Source of the DNA: Limnoglobus sp.
Lineage (GTDB): Bacteria > Planctomycetota > Planctomycetia > Gemmatales > Gemmataceae
Assembly: GCA_025353985.1 (NCBI GenBank)
Contig: JANXNT010000516.1
Coordinates: forward strand, 1 to 5,945
Direction of reading: 5' to 3'
DNA length: 5,945 bases
The translations under genes and the position numbers were made by a program. Under the pieces are notes generated by a model that saw nothing but the letters and a program-made list of their open reading frames with translations, made no database searches and was not told where the DNA came from. The stretch's first letter is position 1. Each line of letters begins with the position of its first letter. This document shows positions 1 through 5,945 of the stretch, one piece after another.

Positions 1-2577
1 CAGAATCGTGCGAATTTCGTCGCGGTTCGCATTCTCGACGGGGGCCGCAACCCCCATCGGCGGGATCGTCGATCCGCTGAGTTCGCCGTGCGAAATCAGG
101 TTCCACGTTCGCACGGCACGGGTCTGATCGACGACGAGCAATTCGTAACCGTTCGGGCTGAAATGCACGCCGAGTGGTGTCGAGTTATGCCGCAGCGGCG
201 GCGCGATCATCTCGCCGGTCGATGTATCCCAAATACGGATCGTGTTGTCGTCGCCACCGCTGGCGAACCAGCGACCATCGGGGCTGACAGCCAAGATCTG
301 CACCGCGCCATCGTGCGCTTCGGGGCGGCCAATCGGCTGCCCAGTCAGCGCGTCCCACACCTTCGCGGTCGAATCGCTCGAACCGGTGATGATGCGCAAA
401 CCATCGGCGGTGACGGCAATCGCATTGATCGCCGCCGGGTGCCGGAGTGGCATCGCCAGTGTCGGCGTGCCTTTCGCGACATCCCAAATCGTCGCGGTAC
501 CATCGGCGGACGCGGTCGCAATGCGATCCCCGTTTGGGAAGAACGCGCACTGGTTGACCGCACCCGCGTGCTTCAGTGGTAACGTGAGTGGTTGGCCGGT
601 CGTCATGTCGAAAACGCGTGCCGTCTGGTCTTTGCTCGTGGCTGCAAATCGCTTGCCCGCAAGGTCGATTGCCAACGATGTGATGCGGTCGGTGAATGCG
701 GCGGCAAACAGTTCCTTCCCGGTCTGGCTATCCCAACCTCGCACGCGCCCCGCGATGCAGCCCGTAATTAACGTGCGGCTGTTCGGTGCAAACTCGACCC
801 GCGTCAGCGTTGAACCGTTCGGCAACACGAACAACAAGCCGCCCGTTTTCGCGTCCCAGATGCGCGTAGTACCGTCGGCCCCTGCCGTCGCGGCTCGGCT
901 GCCATCGGGTGCCAGCGCGCTCGCCACGATCCGCCCGCCGTGTTCGAGCGGCGCACTGACCGCACTGCCATCTTTCACATCCCAGACGCGGCCAATACCA
1001 TCGTCGCTGATCGCGAGCACGAGGCGACCGGTGCCGTCGTATTGCGCCTCCGTCATCGTCGCTTCGTGTAGCCAAATGTTCGACAGGCGCGGGCAATGAT
1101 CGAACACCGAACGCAGCCGAATGCGGTGAATATTTTCGCGTTCGATTCCGCCCTGTTCCAACCGCAGCGCCTCGGCATACCAGAGTGGCGCGCCGAGATA
1201 ATCCTGCGTATCTAGCATCCGCGTACCGTTCGTCACGTTCAGCCGAACGAGGCGACGGTTGCTTTCTTCGAGCGCGCTCGACGCTTTACTCCGCGATTCT
1301 TCGGCTTCCTTCGCTCGGTTGGTGACGGCGACATAAGACCAGATTCCGAGTGCGATCATCGCGAATGTGGCAAGGATCCCGCTCGCGATCACGCTCGTGG
1401 CGGTCGGGTGGCGACGGACCCATTTGATGAACCGCTCCACCGAGCCAACGGGCCGCGCTGCGATCGGCTCGCCATCGAGGTAACGCCGCAAATCTTCGGC
1501 AAATTCCTCGGCGGTGATGTACCGACGGTGCGCCGGTTTCTGGAGCGCCTTCAGGCAGATCGTGTCGAGATCGCGCGGGATGCTGGACTTCAACGTGCGT
1601 GGCGGGATGATCTCCGAATCGAGAACCATGCGGATCGTGGCAATCGCACTTTCACCGGAAAACGGTGGGCGACCCGTGAGGATCTCGTACAAGATGCAAC
1701 CGAGCGCGTATGTGTCGGTGGCGGGGCAAATATCGAAGACGCGACCCGCCGCTTGTTCGGGTGCCATGTAACTCGGCGTGCCGAGAATCGTACCGGCGTG
1801 CGTCTGCCCGGAGTTCTGCGCAATATCTTTTGCCAACCCGAAGTCGGTCACTTTCGGCTGACCGTCGAGTGTCAGTAACACGTTCTGCGGCTTCAAATCG
1901 CGGTGAATCACACCCGCTGCGTGAGCCGCATGAACGGCGCGGCAGAGCGTCTCGACCGTTTGAGCTGCGTACTTCGCGCTCTGCGGTTTGCCATCGAGTT
2001 TGGTGTGAAGATTACCGCCATCAACGAGTTCAAGCGCGAGGTACGGGGCACAGTTGTGTTCGCCGACATCGTAGACTTGCACGATGTTCGCGTGGTTCAG
2101 TTTGGCGACGGCTTCGGCTTCGGCACGAAAGCGTTCGAGGTGCGCTTCGCCGACATTCGCACCGCCGATAATCATCTTCAGCGCGACGATGCGGTTGAGG
2201 TGAATGTGCCGCGCTTTGTAAACGATCCCCATCCCGCCTTTGCCGAGTTCGTCGAGAATCTCGTACGGCCCGACGAGGCACTCCGGCGCGACGCGGCTGC
2301 CCGCCGCAGTGATGATCGACTGCGCAAATACCGCCGTCGCATTCAGGCGCGGGCTACCGCTCAGGCCCGGTGCACGAAAGCTCGACGGCGGTTTCTTGCT
2401 GATGGTTGCGCGGGTATAGACATCCGGATCTGGAGTCGCCGCCCGCGTCAAGTTCGGGTCGGTGTCGGCTTCGTCCGTTTCCGTGTCAACGGGTTCGAGC
2501 GATTCGTAGCCGATCGTCAGATCGGGCCGCGATTCGGGCGCACCGTTCGAAGTCGGGTTGTCAAGCTCACCGGCCAT
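1..2577 (-). CDS. Membrane-anchored Ser/Thr protein kinase with WD40 repeat C-terminal domain (3' end beyond window)
   Basis: Hanks/PknB-type kinase that would phosphorylate Ser/Thr on proteins; 859 codons are open from the ATG to the window edge. Residues 1-100 are a low-complexity acidic, Thr-rich tail. The kinase domain spans about 104-370: Gly loop LGKGGMGIVY (111-120), ATP-anchoring K134, probable alpha-C E153, catalytic HRDLKPQN (225-232, D227), DFG (245-247), APE (272-274) and alpha-F D288. All key residues are present, so it should be active. One transmembrane helix lies at about 394-417, followed by a charged, probably helical linker (420-500). WD40 blades end in WD-like dipeptides near 532, 574, 615, 656, 698, 741, 783 and 825, a regular spacing of about 42 residues, so the propeller is probably extracytoplasmic. 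Start: the first ATG after an in-frame TGA; only a weak purine run (GAAGGGGG) precedes it. The ligand and substrates are unknown. The architecture is common in Gemmata-like planctomycetes (established knowledge). Confidence 0.95.
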   Translation of the reverse strand, partial: MAGELDNPTSNGAPESRPDLTIGYESLEPVDTETDEADTDPNLTRAATPDPDVYTRATISKKPPSSFRAPGLSGSPRLNATAVFAQSIITAAGSRVAPECLVGPYEILDELGKGGMGIVYKARHIHLNRIVALKMIIGGANVGEAHLERFRAEAEAVAKLNHANIVQVYDVGEHNCAPYLALELVDGGNLHTKLDGKPQSAKYAAQTVETLCRAVHAAHAAGVIHRDLKPQNVLLTLDGQPKVTDFGLAKDIAQNSGQTHAGTILGTPSYMAPEQAAGRVFDICPATDTYALGCILYEILTGRPPFSGESAIATIRMVLDSEIIPPRTLKSSIPRDLDTICLKALQKPAHRRYITAEEFAEDLRRYLDGEPIAARPVGSVERFIKWVRRHPTATSVIASGILATFAMIALGIWSYVAVTNRAKEAEESRSKASSALEESNRRLVRLNVTNGTRMLDTQDYLGAPLWYAEALRLEQGGIERENIHRIRLRSVFDHCPRLSNIWLHEATMTEAQYDGTGRLVLAISDDGIGRVWDVKDGSAVSAPLEHGGRIVASALAPDGSRAATAGADGTTRIWDAKTGGLLFVLPNGSTLTRVEFAPNSRTLITGCIAGRVRGWDSQTGKELFAAAFTDRITSLAIDLAGKRFAATSKDQTARVFDMTTGQPLTLPLKHAGAVNQCAFFPNGDRIATASADGTATIWDVAKGTPTLAMPLRHPAAINAIAVTADGLRIITGSSDSTAKVWDALTGQPIGRPEAHDGAVQILAVSPDGRWFASGGDDNTIRIWDTSTGEMIAPPLRHNSTPLGVHFSPNGYELLVVDQTRAVRTWNLISHGELSGSTIPPMGVAAPVENANRDEIRTIL

Positions 2578-2745
2578 CGGGAATGCCCCCTTCGGTCGGC
2601 GATTTACGAAAATGGAACATAAAAAACATCATACCGACCATTCGCCAGAACGATGGGTGCAAAACCATCGTAAAACCACCGCACGGGAAGTAGCCGATTC
2701 GCTGCAACCACTACGCACGGTCTTTCGCGATGGTTCGCAGCGCGA
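2578..2745. other. Intergenic region between the YdjM-like gene and the kinase gene
   Basis: This 168-bp gap carries no credible ORF. It is more AT-rich near the kinase start (an A6 run on the plus strand, T6 on the kinase strand) and holds a 7-bp hairpin at 2650-2671. It also has a short imperfect tandem pair on the plus strand (AAAACCATCGT then AAAACCACCGC, 2661-2682). A TATGAT hexamer lies on the minus strand upstream of the kinase, but no convincing -35 box sits at the right spacing. The gap is long enough for a separate kinase promoter, though none can be assigned firmly. Confidence 0.6.
2650..2671. repeat. Perfect 7-bp inverted repeat (hairpin), possible weak terminator
   Basis: ACGATGG (2650-2656) and CCATCGT (2665-2671) form a perfect 7-bp stem around an 8-nt loop. 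It lies 75 bp beyond the stop of the YdjM-like gene and 73 bp before the kinase start, both on the minus strand. No U-tract follows the stem in either direction; the nearest T6 run on the minus strand is about 25 nt further on. It is therefore not a standard intrinsic terminator and could be a regulatory or decay-blocking hairpin, or chance. Confidence 0.35.
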
Positions 2746-3432
2746 TCACTTGTGCGTGTGCCACGGCGAAACGAAGTTGGCGTTGGTCGTGGAGGCCATG
2801 TTCGTTTCCCAATCGAGATAGCCCAGGTACAGCAGTGCGCCGAGCATCGTGTAGCAGATCGTCGTGCCGCGTACGGAGTCCGAGAACATTTTGACGGCGC
2901 TTCCCGACGAGGATTTTAATTTCAGCCGCACGCCGTTGAAGTCTACACTGTAAATTTCATCCAGCACGAGATGCGACAAGAATCCGAGCATCACGCCGAC
3001 GGCAAGGATGGCACGAGTAATGCGGTCGTCCGAACCGTACCCGAGGTAGACGACGAGGCCGAAAATGAGCATCGCGGGGATACTGTGCCACATGCCGCGG
3101 TGGACCGAGATGCGCTTCAGAACCCACGCCGCCCCATAGCGAATGACGACGTAACTGAGCACCAACCCGGTCAGTACGCCTTCGTGCGATAGCCCCGCCT
3201 GTACGAATCGCGGCGATGCCAACAACGGCAACGCCGCCGCCGCCAGCCCGAACACTTCGCGAACCGGCCGACCCGAATCGCTATCGAGATCGGGCAGCAT
3301 CCCGCCGACCGTCGTCAACGTGGCCGCGAGGATACTCGTTTCGAGGTGGCACGAACAGCCTTTCGTCACGGCGAAGCCGTAACCGATGCCGATCGTCGCC
3401 GCGACACCCACGTGCGTACGGAAATCCGCCAT
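2746..3432 (-). CDS. YdjM-like (DUF457) membrane protein, putative metal-dependent hydrolase
   Basis: Complete 228-residue membrane protein resembling the YdjM/DUF457 family, often annotated as an inner-membrane 'metal-dependent hydrolase'; no substrate is established. The family's polar signatures are visible: H7 near the N-terminus, GGMLPDLDSDSGRP (43-56), VHRGMWHS (110-117) and SHLVLDEIYS (153-162). These His/Asp clusters are plausible metal ligands, separated by hydrophobic stretches at about 35-46, 60-73, 87-105, 118-133, 139-157 and 190-206. A CSCH cluster at 26-29 is an extra feature. The ATG is well supported by AAAGGA seven bases upstream. The gene diverges from the helix-hairpin-helix gene across 86 bp and precedes the kinase by 168 bp. 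Family membership is fairly sure; the biochemical role is not. Confidence 0.88.
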   Translation of the reverse strand: MADFRTHVGVAATIGIGYGFAVTKGCSCHLETSILAATLTTVGGMLPDLDSDSGRPVREVFGLAAAALPLLASPRFVQAGLSHEGVLTGLVLSYVVIRYGAAWVLKRISVHRGMWHSIPAMLIFGLVVYLGYGSDDRITRAILAVGVMLGFLSHLVLDEIYSVDFNGVRLKLKSSSGSAVKMFSDSVRGTTICYTMLGALLYLGYLDWETNMASTTNANFVSPWHTHK

Positions 3433-3439
3433 GGCAGAA

Positions 3440-3446
3440 TCCTTTC
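3440..3446 (-). promoter_or_regulatory. Ribosome binding site of the YdjM-like gene
   Basis: On the minus strand GAAAGGA lies seven bases before the ATG at 3432, a good Shine-Dalgarno match at normal spacing. It fixes this start codon. Confidence 0.7.
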
Positions 3447-3506
3447 TTCCGGCTACGGACCTTGCAACACTTTCCCGAATCTGGCGAAATTAACGCACCA
3501 CTAATC

Positions 3507-3511
3507 GGAGG
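3507..3511 (+). promoter_or_regulatory. Ribosome binding site of the helix-hairpin-helix gene
   Basis: A perfect GGAGG lies seven bases before the ATG at 3519. This decides the start: the same frame stays open upstream to 3216, but that part runs antisense through the YdjM-like gene, and its Arg/Pro-rich translation looks non-coding. Confidence 0.85.
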
Positions 3512-3518
3512 ATTCGCC

Positions 3519-3818
3519 ATGACCAACGCCGACATCGTCCTTCAACTGCGAACTTACGCCAACGAACTAACGCAATCGCACACTAATCTGTACCGGGTGC
3601 GGGCATTCCGTCAAGCGGTAACGGCGGTGATGGGACTCGACTGCGAAGTGGTGGAACTGGTGAACCGATCCGGACCGAGCGGTTTGAAAGCGATCTCCGG
3701 CATCGGCAGCAGCCTCGCCGAGACAATCGCAACCTTCGCATTAACGGGCAAATGGCAGCCGTTTCGACCGCACACGAAACATCAACCCCGAAGCCATCTC
3801 GCGGCGTCTTTGGCGTGA
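3519..3818 (+). CDS. Small stand-alone helix-hairpin-helix protein, Pol X (DNA polymerase beta) N-terminal-like
   Basis: Complete 99-residue protein resembling the N-terminal 8-kDa-type helix-hairpin-helix domain of family X DNA polymerases, without any polymerase, PHP or nuclease domain. Residues 5-20 look like the first helix, NLYRVRAFRQA (23-33) matches the conserved 'xYRxRAYRxA' helix, and ISGIGSSLAETI (59-70) is the HhH hairpin followed by TGKW (76-79). In this fold the hairpin binds DNA backbone phosphates, so a DNA-binding or repair-accessory role is plausible but unproven. The last 19 or so residues (PFRPHTKH onward) look unlike the fold, and their codons overlap the hemB 3' end by 37 bp in the opposite direction. 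The perfect GGAGG site supports real translation. It is the only plus-strand gene here. Confidence 0.85.
   Translation: MTNADIVLQLRTYANELTQSHTNLYRVRAFRQAVTAVMGLDCEVVELVNRSGPSGLKAISGIGSSLAETIATFALTGKWQPFRPHTKHQPRSHLAASLA
3761..3780. repeat. 6-bp inverted repeat at the convergent gene ends
   Basis: GTTTCG (3761-3766) and CGAAAC (3775-3780) form a perfect stem with an 8-nt loop. It sits one base past the hemB stop on the minus strand and within the last codons of the helix-hairpin-helix gene on the plus strand. The position suits a shared bidirectional 3'-end hairpin, but no U-tract follows on either strand and the stem is short, so terminator function is only possible. Confidence 0.3.
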
Positions 3819-4807
3819 TATGTGAGGATCATGTCCGCACCGGCGCGCTTGATGCTCGTGAGGATCTCCATCGTGACGCGGCGTTCGTCGATCCAGCCAT
3901 TGCGGGCGGCGGCCTTCACCATCGCGTACTCGCCGCTGACGTTGTACGCCGCCACCGGTAACCCGAAGGTTTGCTTCGTGCGATGGATAATATCGAGGTA
4001 CGAAAGTGCGGGTTTCACCATGACGATGTCTGCCCCTTCCTGGATATCGAGCGCGACTTCGCGCATCGCTTCGTCGCCGTTGGCGGGGTCCATTTGATAG
4101 GAATTTCGGTCGCCGAACTGCGGCGGGCTTTCGGCGGCATCGCGGAACGGCCCGTAAAAGCCACTCGCATATTTCGCCGCGTAACTCATGATCGGCACAT
4201 TGCTAAACCCGGCTTCATCGAGGCCGTGCCGGATCGCATCGATCATGCCGTCGAGCATCCCGCTCGGGGCAACGATGTCCGCACCGGCTTTCGCGTGGCT
4301 GACACATTGTGCCACCAAATTCGGCAACGTCGCATCGTTATCGACGTCCATCGTGCCGTGGACATCGTGCAAAATCCCGCAATGGCCGTGATCGGTGTAT
4401 TCGCAGAAACATTCGTCGGTCATTAACAGCACATCGTGGTGGTACGCTTCTCGCAAGGCTTTAATCGCGAGTTGCACGATACCTTCGTCGTTGATCGCGC
4501 TCGAACCGGTGGCATCTTTCGTCGCGGGGATGCCGAACAGCATGAACGACGTCACGCCGAGATCTTTGGCGATGCCGACTTCCTCGACGAGCGTATCGGC
4601 GCTAAGTTGGTAGTTACCGGGCATCGATGAGATTTCGTTGCGGATACCACGTCCCGGTCGAACGAACATCGGCAAGATGAAATTGTTCGCGTGAAGTGAC
4701 GTTTCGCGAACGAGATTGCGAATCAACGGCGATGCACGCAACCGCCGAGGTCGCACGGTCGGAAACCCGGCAGTCGGTGCCGGTGGATGCAAATTCGGTG
4801 TGGCCAT
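3782..4807 (-). CDS. hemB: Delta-aminolevulinic acid dehydratase (porphobilinogen synthase, EC 4.2.1.24)
   Basis: Cytosolic enzyme that condenses two 5-aminolevulinate molecules into porphobilinogen, the first shared pyrrole of heme and other tetrapyrroles. The 341-residue protein is full length, with a somewhat longer N-terminal arm than the roughly 325-residue E. coli enzyme. Visible signatures are the zinc-binding cysteines in ECFCEYTDHGHCG (C133, C135, C143), first active-site lysine K212 (SYAAKYAS), substrate-binding region YQMDPANGDEA (237-247), Schiff-base lysine K265 (MVKPALSYLD), YNVSGEY (288-294) and the typical C-terminal end (AKDAARWL, 332-339). Having all three cysteines marks the zinc-dependent class rather than the Asp-rich magnesium type. 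The start ATG has an AAAGAG purine run just upstream. It follows the oxidoreductase by 43 bp on the same strand and may be co-transcribed. Its 3' end overlaps the convergent helix-hairpin-helix gene. Confidence 0.98.
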   Translation of the reverse strand: MATPNLHPPAPTAGFPTVRPRRLRASPLIRNLVRETSLHANNFILPMFVRPGRGIRNEISSMPGNYQLSADTLVEEVGIAKDLGVTSFMLFGIPATKDATGSSAINDEGIVQLAIKALREAYHHDVLLMTDECFCEYTDHGHCGILHDVHGTMDVDNDATLPNLVAQCVSHAKAGADIVAPSGMLDGMIDAIRHGLDEAGFSNVPIMSYAAKYASGFYGPFRDAAESPPQFGDRNSYQMDPANGDEAMREVALDIQEGADIVMVKPALSYLDIIHRTKQTFGLPVAAYNVSGEYAMVKAAARNGWIDERRVTMEILTSIKRAGADMILTYHAKDAARWLRG

Positions 4808-4850
4808 TTCGCTCTTTGAAATCGAGTAAGGGTACCGTCAGTGTACTGGC
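4808..4850. other. Short gap between the oxidoreductase stop and hemB
   Basis: This 43-bp spacer holds the hemB ribosome-binding purines and small palindromes (GGTACC; CAGT/ACTG around 2 nt). No convincing promoter or terminator is visible, which is compatible with read-through transcription from the oxidoreductase gene into hemB. Confidence 0.5.
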
Positions 4851-5945
4851 CTACTTCCACTCGGCGGTTTGCCCCGTTCGCAGCGCGATGTTCGCCAGAT
4901 GCGCGGCCCCGGCCCCGGACACTCCGGACTCCGCGGGTGAAGCCGGTTTCTTGCGGCTGCGGATGCACTCGATCCAGTTCGTGAGGTGCAACAGTTCGCC
5001 ATCAGGCTTGTCGTAGAAGTCCGCACCGATCGGCCCGCTACCGAGGATCATCTGTTGCGGTTCGATCTTACGATTCTTTTCCGGGATCAGTTCGTAACGG
5101 CCGCGATCGACGTACAGCGTGGCATCGGTGCCGAGGAACTCGATGCGGGCGGCGTTGCGGGCGTTGCTGAACGTGCCTTCGAAATGCATCTGCACGTTGC
5201 CGGGGTAAGCGAGCACGGTTTGCACGGTGTCGGGCGTTTCCCAAACGTCCTTGGCGTTCACGTACTCGCCGAGGCTGACGGCTTTCAGCGGATGATCGAC
5301 GTCGAGTACCCAGTGTGCGACATCAATCCAGTGAACCATGAGATCGGTGAAGATGCCGCCGCCGAAATCCCAGAACCAGCGCCAGTTGCGGAAGCGATAT
5401 TCGTCGTACGGCTGCTGCTTCGCGGTGCCGAGGAACGCGGTCCAATCGACCGCCTTCGGATCGACGCCGAGCGGGAATCGCTTGACGCGGTCGGAGTTGC
5501 GGTTCCAACTCATTTTCACCTTCAGAACCTTGCCGATCTTGCCCGTTTGCACGAGTTCGCGGGCCGCCTGAATGTGCGGCATACTCCGCTGTTGCGTCCC
5601 GACTTGCACGATCCGCGAATGATCGTTTTGCGCCGCGATCACCGCTTTCCCTTCGGCGAGATCGTGCGTCAGCGGCTTCTCGACGTAGACGTCTTTCTTT
5701 GCCTCGCACGCCGCAATCGTCAACGGAACGTGCCAGTGATCGGGCGAGCCGATTAGCACCGCATCGATCCCTTTCATTTCGAGAACTTCCTGGTATCGCT
5801 TCGTCGTGGTCGCGTTGGTATCCGCGAGTTTCTTACCTTCGAGGAGTGCCTGATCCCAGATGTCGCAGACCGCATTAATTCGCACACCGGGGATTTTCAC
5901 GAGCGATTTCATCAGGTGCCGGGCACGTCCGCCACTGCCGATGAC
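4851..5945 (-). CDS. Gfo/Idh/MocA family NAD(P)-dependent oxidoreductase (N-terminus beyond window)
   Basis: Partial gene: 364 codons plus TAG are visible and the frame is open through the right edge, so the ATG at 5912 is internal rather than the start. The visible protein begins within the Rossmann dinucleotide loop (VIGSGGRAR, visible residues 1-9), followed by NAVCDIW (24-30) ending beta-2, then SPDHWH (67-72) and the family's EKP motif (89-91; its Lys is usually catalytic). The C-terminal alpha/beta domain contains GGG (195-197) with D201, H205, D208 and H211, where the catalytic or metal-facing His/Asp of the family lies. Such enzymes oxidise or reduce sugars, inositols or related polyols using NAD(P); this substrate cannot be named. 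Planctomycete members often carry a Tat signal peptide, which would lie outside the window. The downstream neighbour is hemB. Confidence 0.93.
   Translation of the reverse strand, partial: VIGSGGRARHLMKSLVKIPGVRINAVCDIWDQALLEGKKLADTNATTTKRYQEVLEMKGIDAVLIGSPDHWHVPLTIAACEAKKDVYVEKPLTHDLAEGKAVIAAQNDHSRIVQVGTQQRSMPHIQAARELVQTGKIGKVLKVKMSWNRNSDRVKRFPLGVDPKAVDWTAFLGTAKQQPYDEYRFRNWRWFWDFGGGIFTDLMVHWIDVAHWVLDVDHPLKAVSLGEYVNAKDVWETPDTVQTVLAYPGNVQMHFEGTFSNARNAARIEFLGTDATLYVDRGRYELIPEKNRKIEPQQMILGSGPIGADFYDKPDGELLHLTNWIECIRSRKKPASPAESGVSGAGAAHLANIALRTGQTAEWK

Larger units (their letters stand above)
3430..3521. repeat. Imperfect inverted repeat framing the divergent promoter region and including both start codons
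   Basis: CATGGCAGAATCC (3430-3442) is the reverse complement of GGATTCGCCATG (3510-3521) apart from one extra base. Each arm holds one gene's ATG and the end of its Shine-Dalgarno site. The 67 bp between the arms must hold the promoters of both divergent genes. A TTGCAA (3462-3467) followed about 18 bp later by GAAATT is a weak plus-strand promoter candidate, not firm. The symmetry may simply reflect two similar translation-start regions. Confidence 0.45.

Noticed and set aside
242..1099. Long plus-strand open frame opposite the kinase WD40 region
   Set aside because: The opposite strand reads as continuous kinase/WD40 protein, and this translation has no recognisable domain. Long antisense frames are expected in GC-rich coding DNA.
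1903..2622. Plus-strand open frame of 239 residues opposite the kinase domain
   Set aside because: It lies antisense to the conserved kinase motifs (HRDLKPQN, Gly loop) and has Arg/Val-rich shadow composition.
2620..2640. TATGAT on the minus strand as a -10 box for the kinase
   Set aside because: No TTGACA-like hexamer is found at 15-19 bp upstream, and a single hexamer match is weak in an AT-richer gap.
3216..3518. In-frame upstream extension of the helix-hairpin-helix gene
   Set aside because: The extension overlaps the YdjM-like gene antisense and is Arg/Pro/Ser-rich without a fold; the perfect GGAGG site before the ATG at 3519 marks the true start.
3971..4426. Plus-strand open frame opposite hemB
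   Set aside because: It is antisense to the conserved zinc and Schiff-base regions of HemB and is a compositional shadow.
4986..5756. Plus-strand open frame of 256 residues opposite the oxidoreductase
   Set aside because: The minus strand encodes clear Gfo/Idh/MocA motifs throughout this stretch; the antisense product has no recognisable features.
1..5945. tRNA, rRNA, CRISPR, insertion sequence or phage elements
   Set aside because: Nothing resembling these was seen; the coding sequence explains nearly all of the window and the gaps are too short.

Overview
The window is GC-rich, gene-dense bacterial DNA, with five protein-coding genes and only short gaps between them. Gene content suggests a planctomycete, most likely a Gemmata-like (Gemmataceae) organism. 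The reasons are a large Hanks-type Ser/Thr kinase with a single membrane helix and a WD40 beta-propeller tail, a Gfo/Idh/MocA oxidoreductase of the kind greatly expanded in Planctomycetes, a YdjM-like membrane 'metal-dependent hydrolase', and a tiny stand-alone Pol X-type helix-hairpin-helix protein. The taxonomic call is inference from gene content; no rRNA or marker alignment was possible.

Layout, left to right. Positions 1-2577 (minus) hold a receptor-like Ser/Thr kinase whose C-terminus runs off the left edge: 859 codons are visible, covering an acidic Thr-rich N-terminal tail, the kinase domain, one transmembrane helix, a linker and at least eight WD40 blades. Positions 2578-2745 are a 168-bp gap with a small hairpin. 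Positions 2746-3432 (minus) encode a 228-residue YdjM/DUF457-type membrane protein. Positions 3433-3518 are a divergent intergenic region flanked by a 12-bp imperfect inverted repeat that contains both start codons. Positions 3519-3818 (plus) are the only plus-strand gene, a 99-residue helix-hairpin-helix protein with a strong Shine-Dalgarno site. It converges on hemB and overlaps its 3' end by 37 bp. Positions 3782-4807 (minus) encode HemB (porphobilinogen synthase), complete, with a zinc-type cysteine triad and both active-site lysines. Positions 4851-5945 (minus) encode a Gfo/Idh/MocA oxidoreductase whose N-terminus lies beyond the right edge.

The genes do not form an obvious single pathway. 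The oxidoreductase and hemB are co-directional with a 43-bp gap and could share a transcript. The YdjM-like gene and the kinase are co-directional with a 168-bp gap and may or may not be coupled. HemB is tetrapyrrole (heme) housekeeping, the oxidoreductase is probably sugar-related metabolism, and the kinase is probably a trans-membrane sensor or scaffold. No tRNA, rRNA, CRISPR array, insertion sequence or phage gene was seen. I found no convincing new multi-gene system. The more unusual points are the stand-alone Pol X-like HhH protein, its antisense overlap with hemB, and the symmetric start regions of the divergent gene pair.
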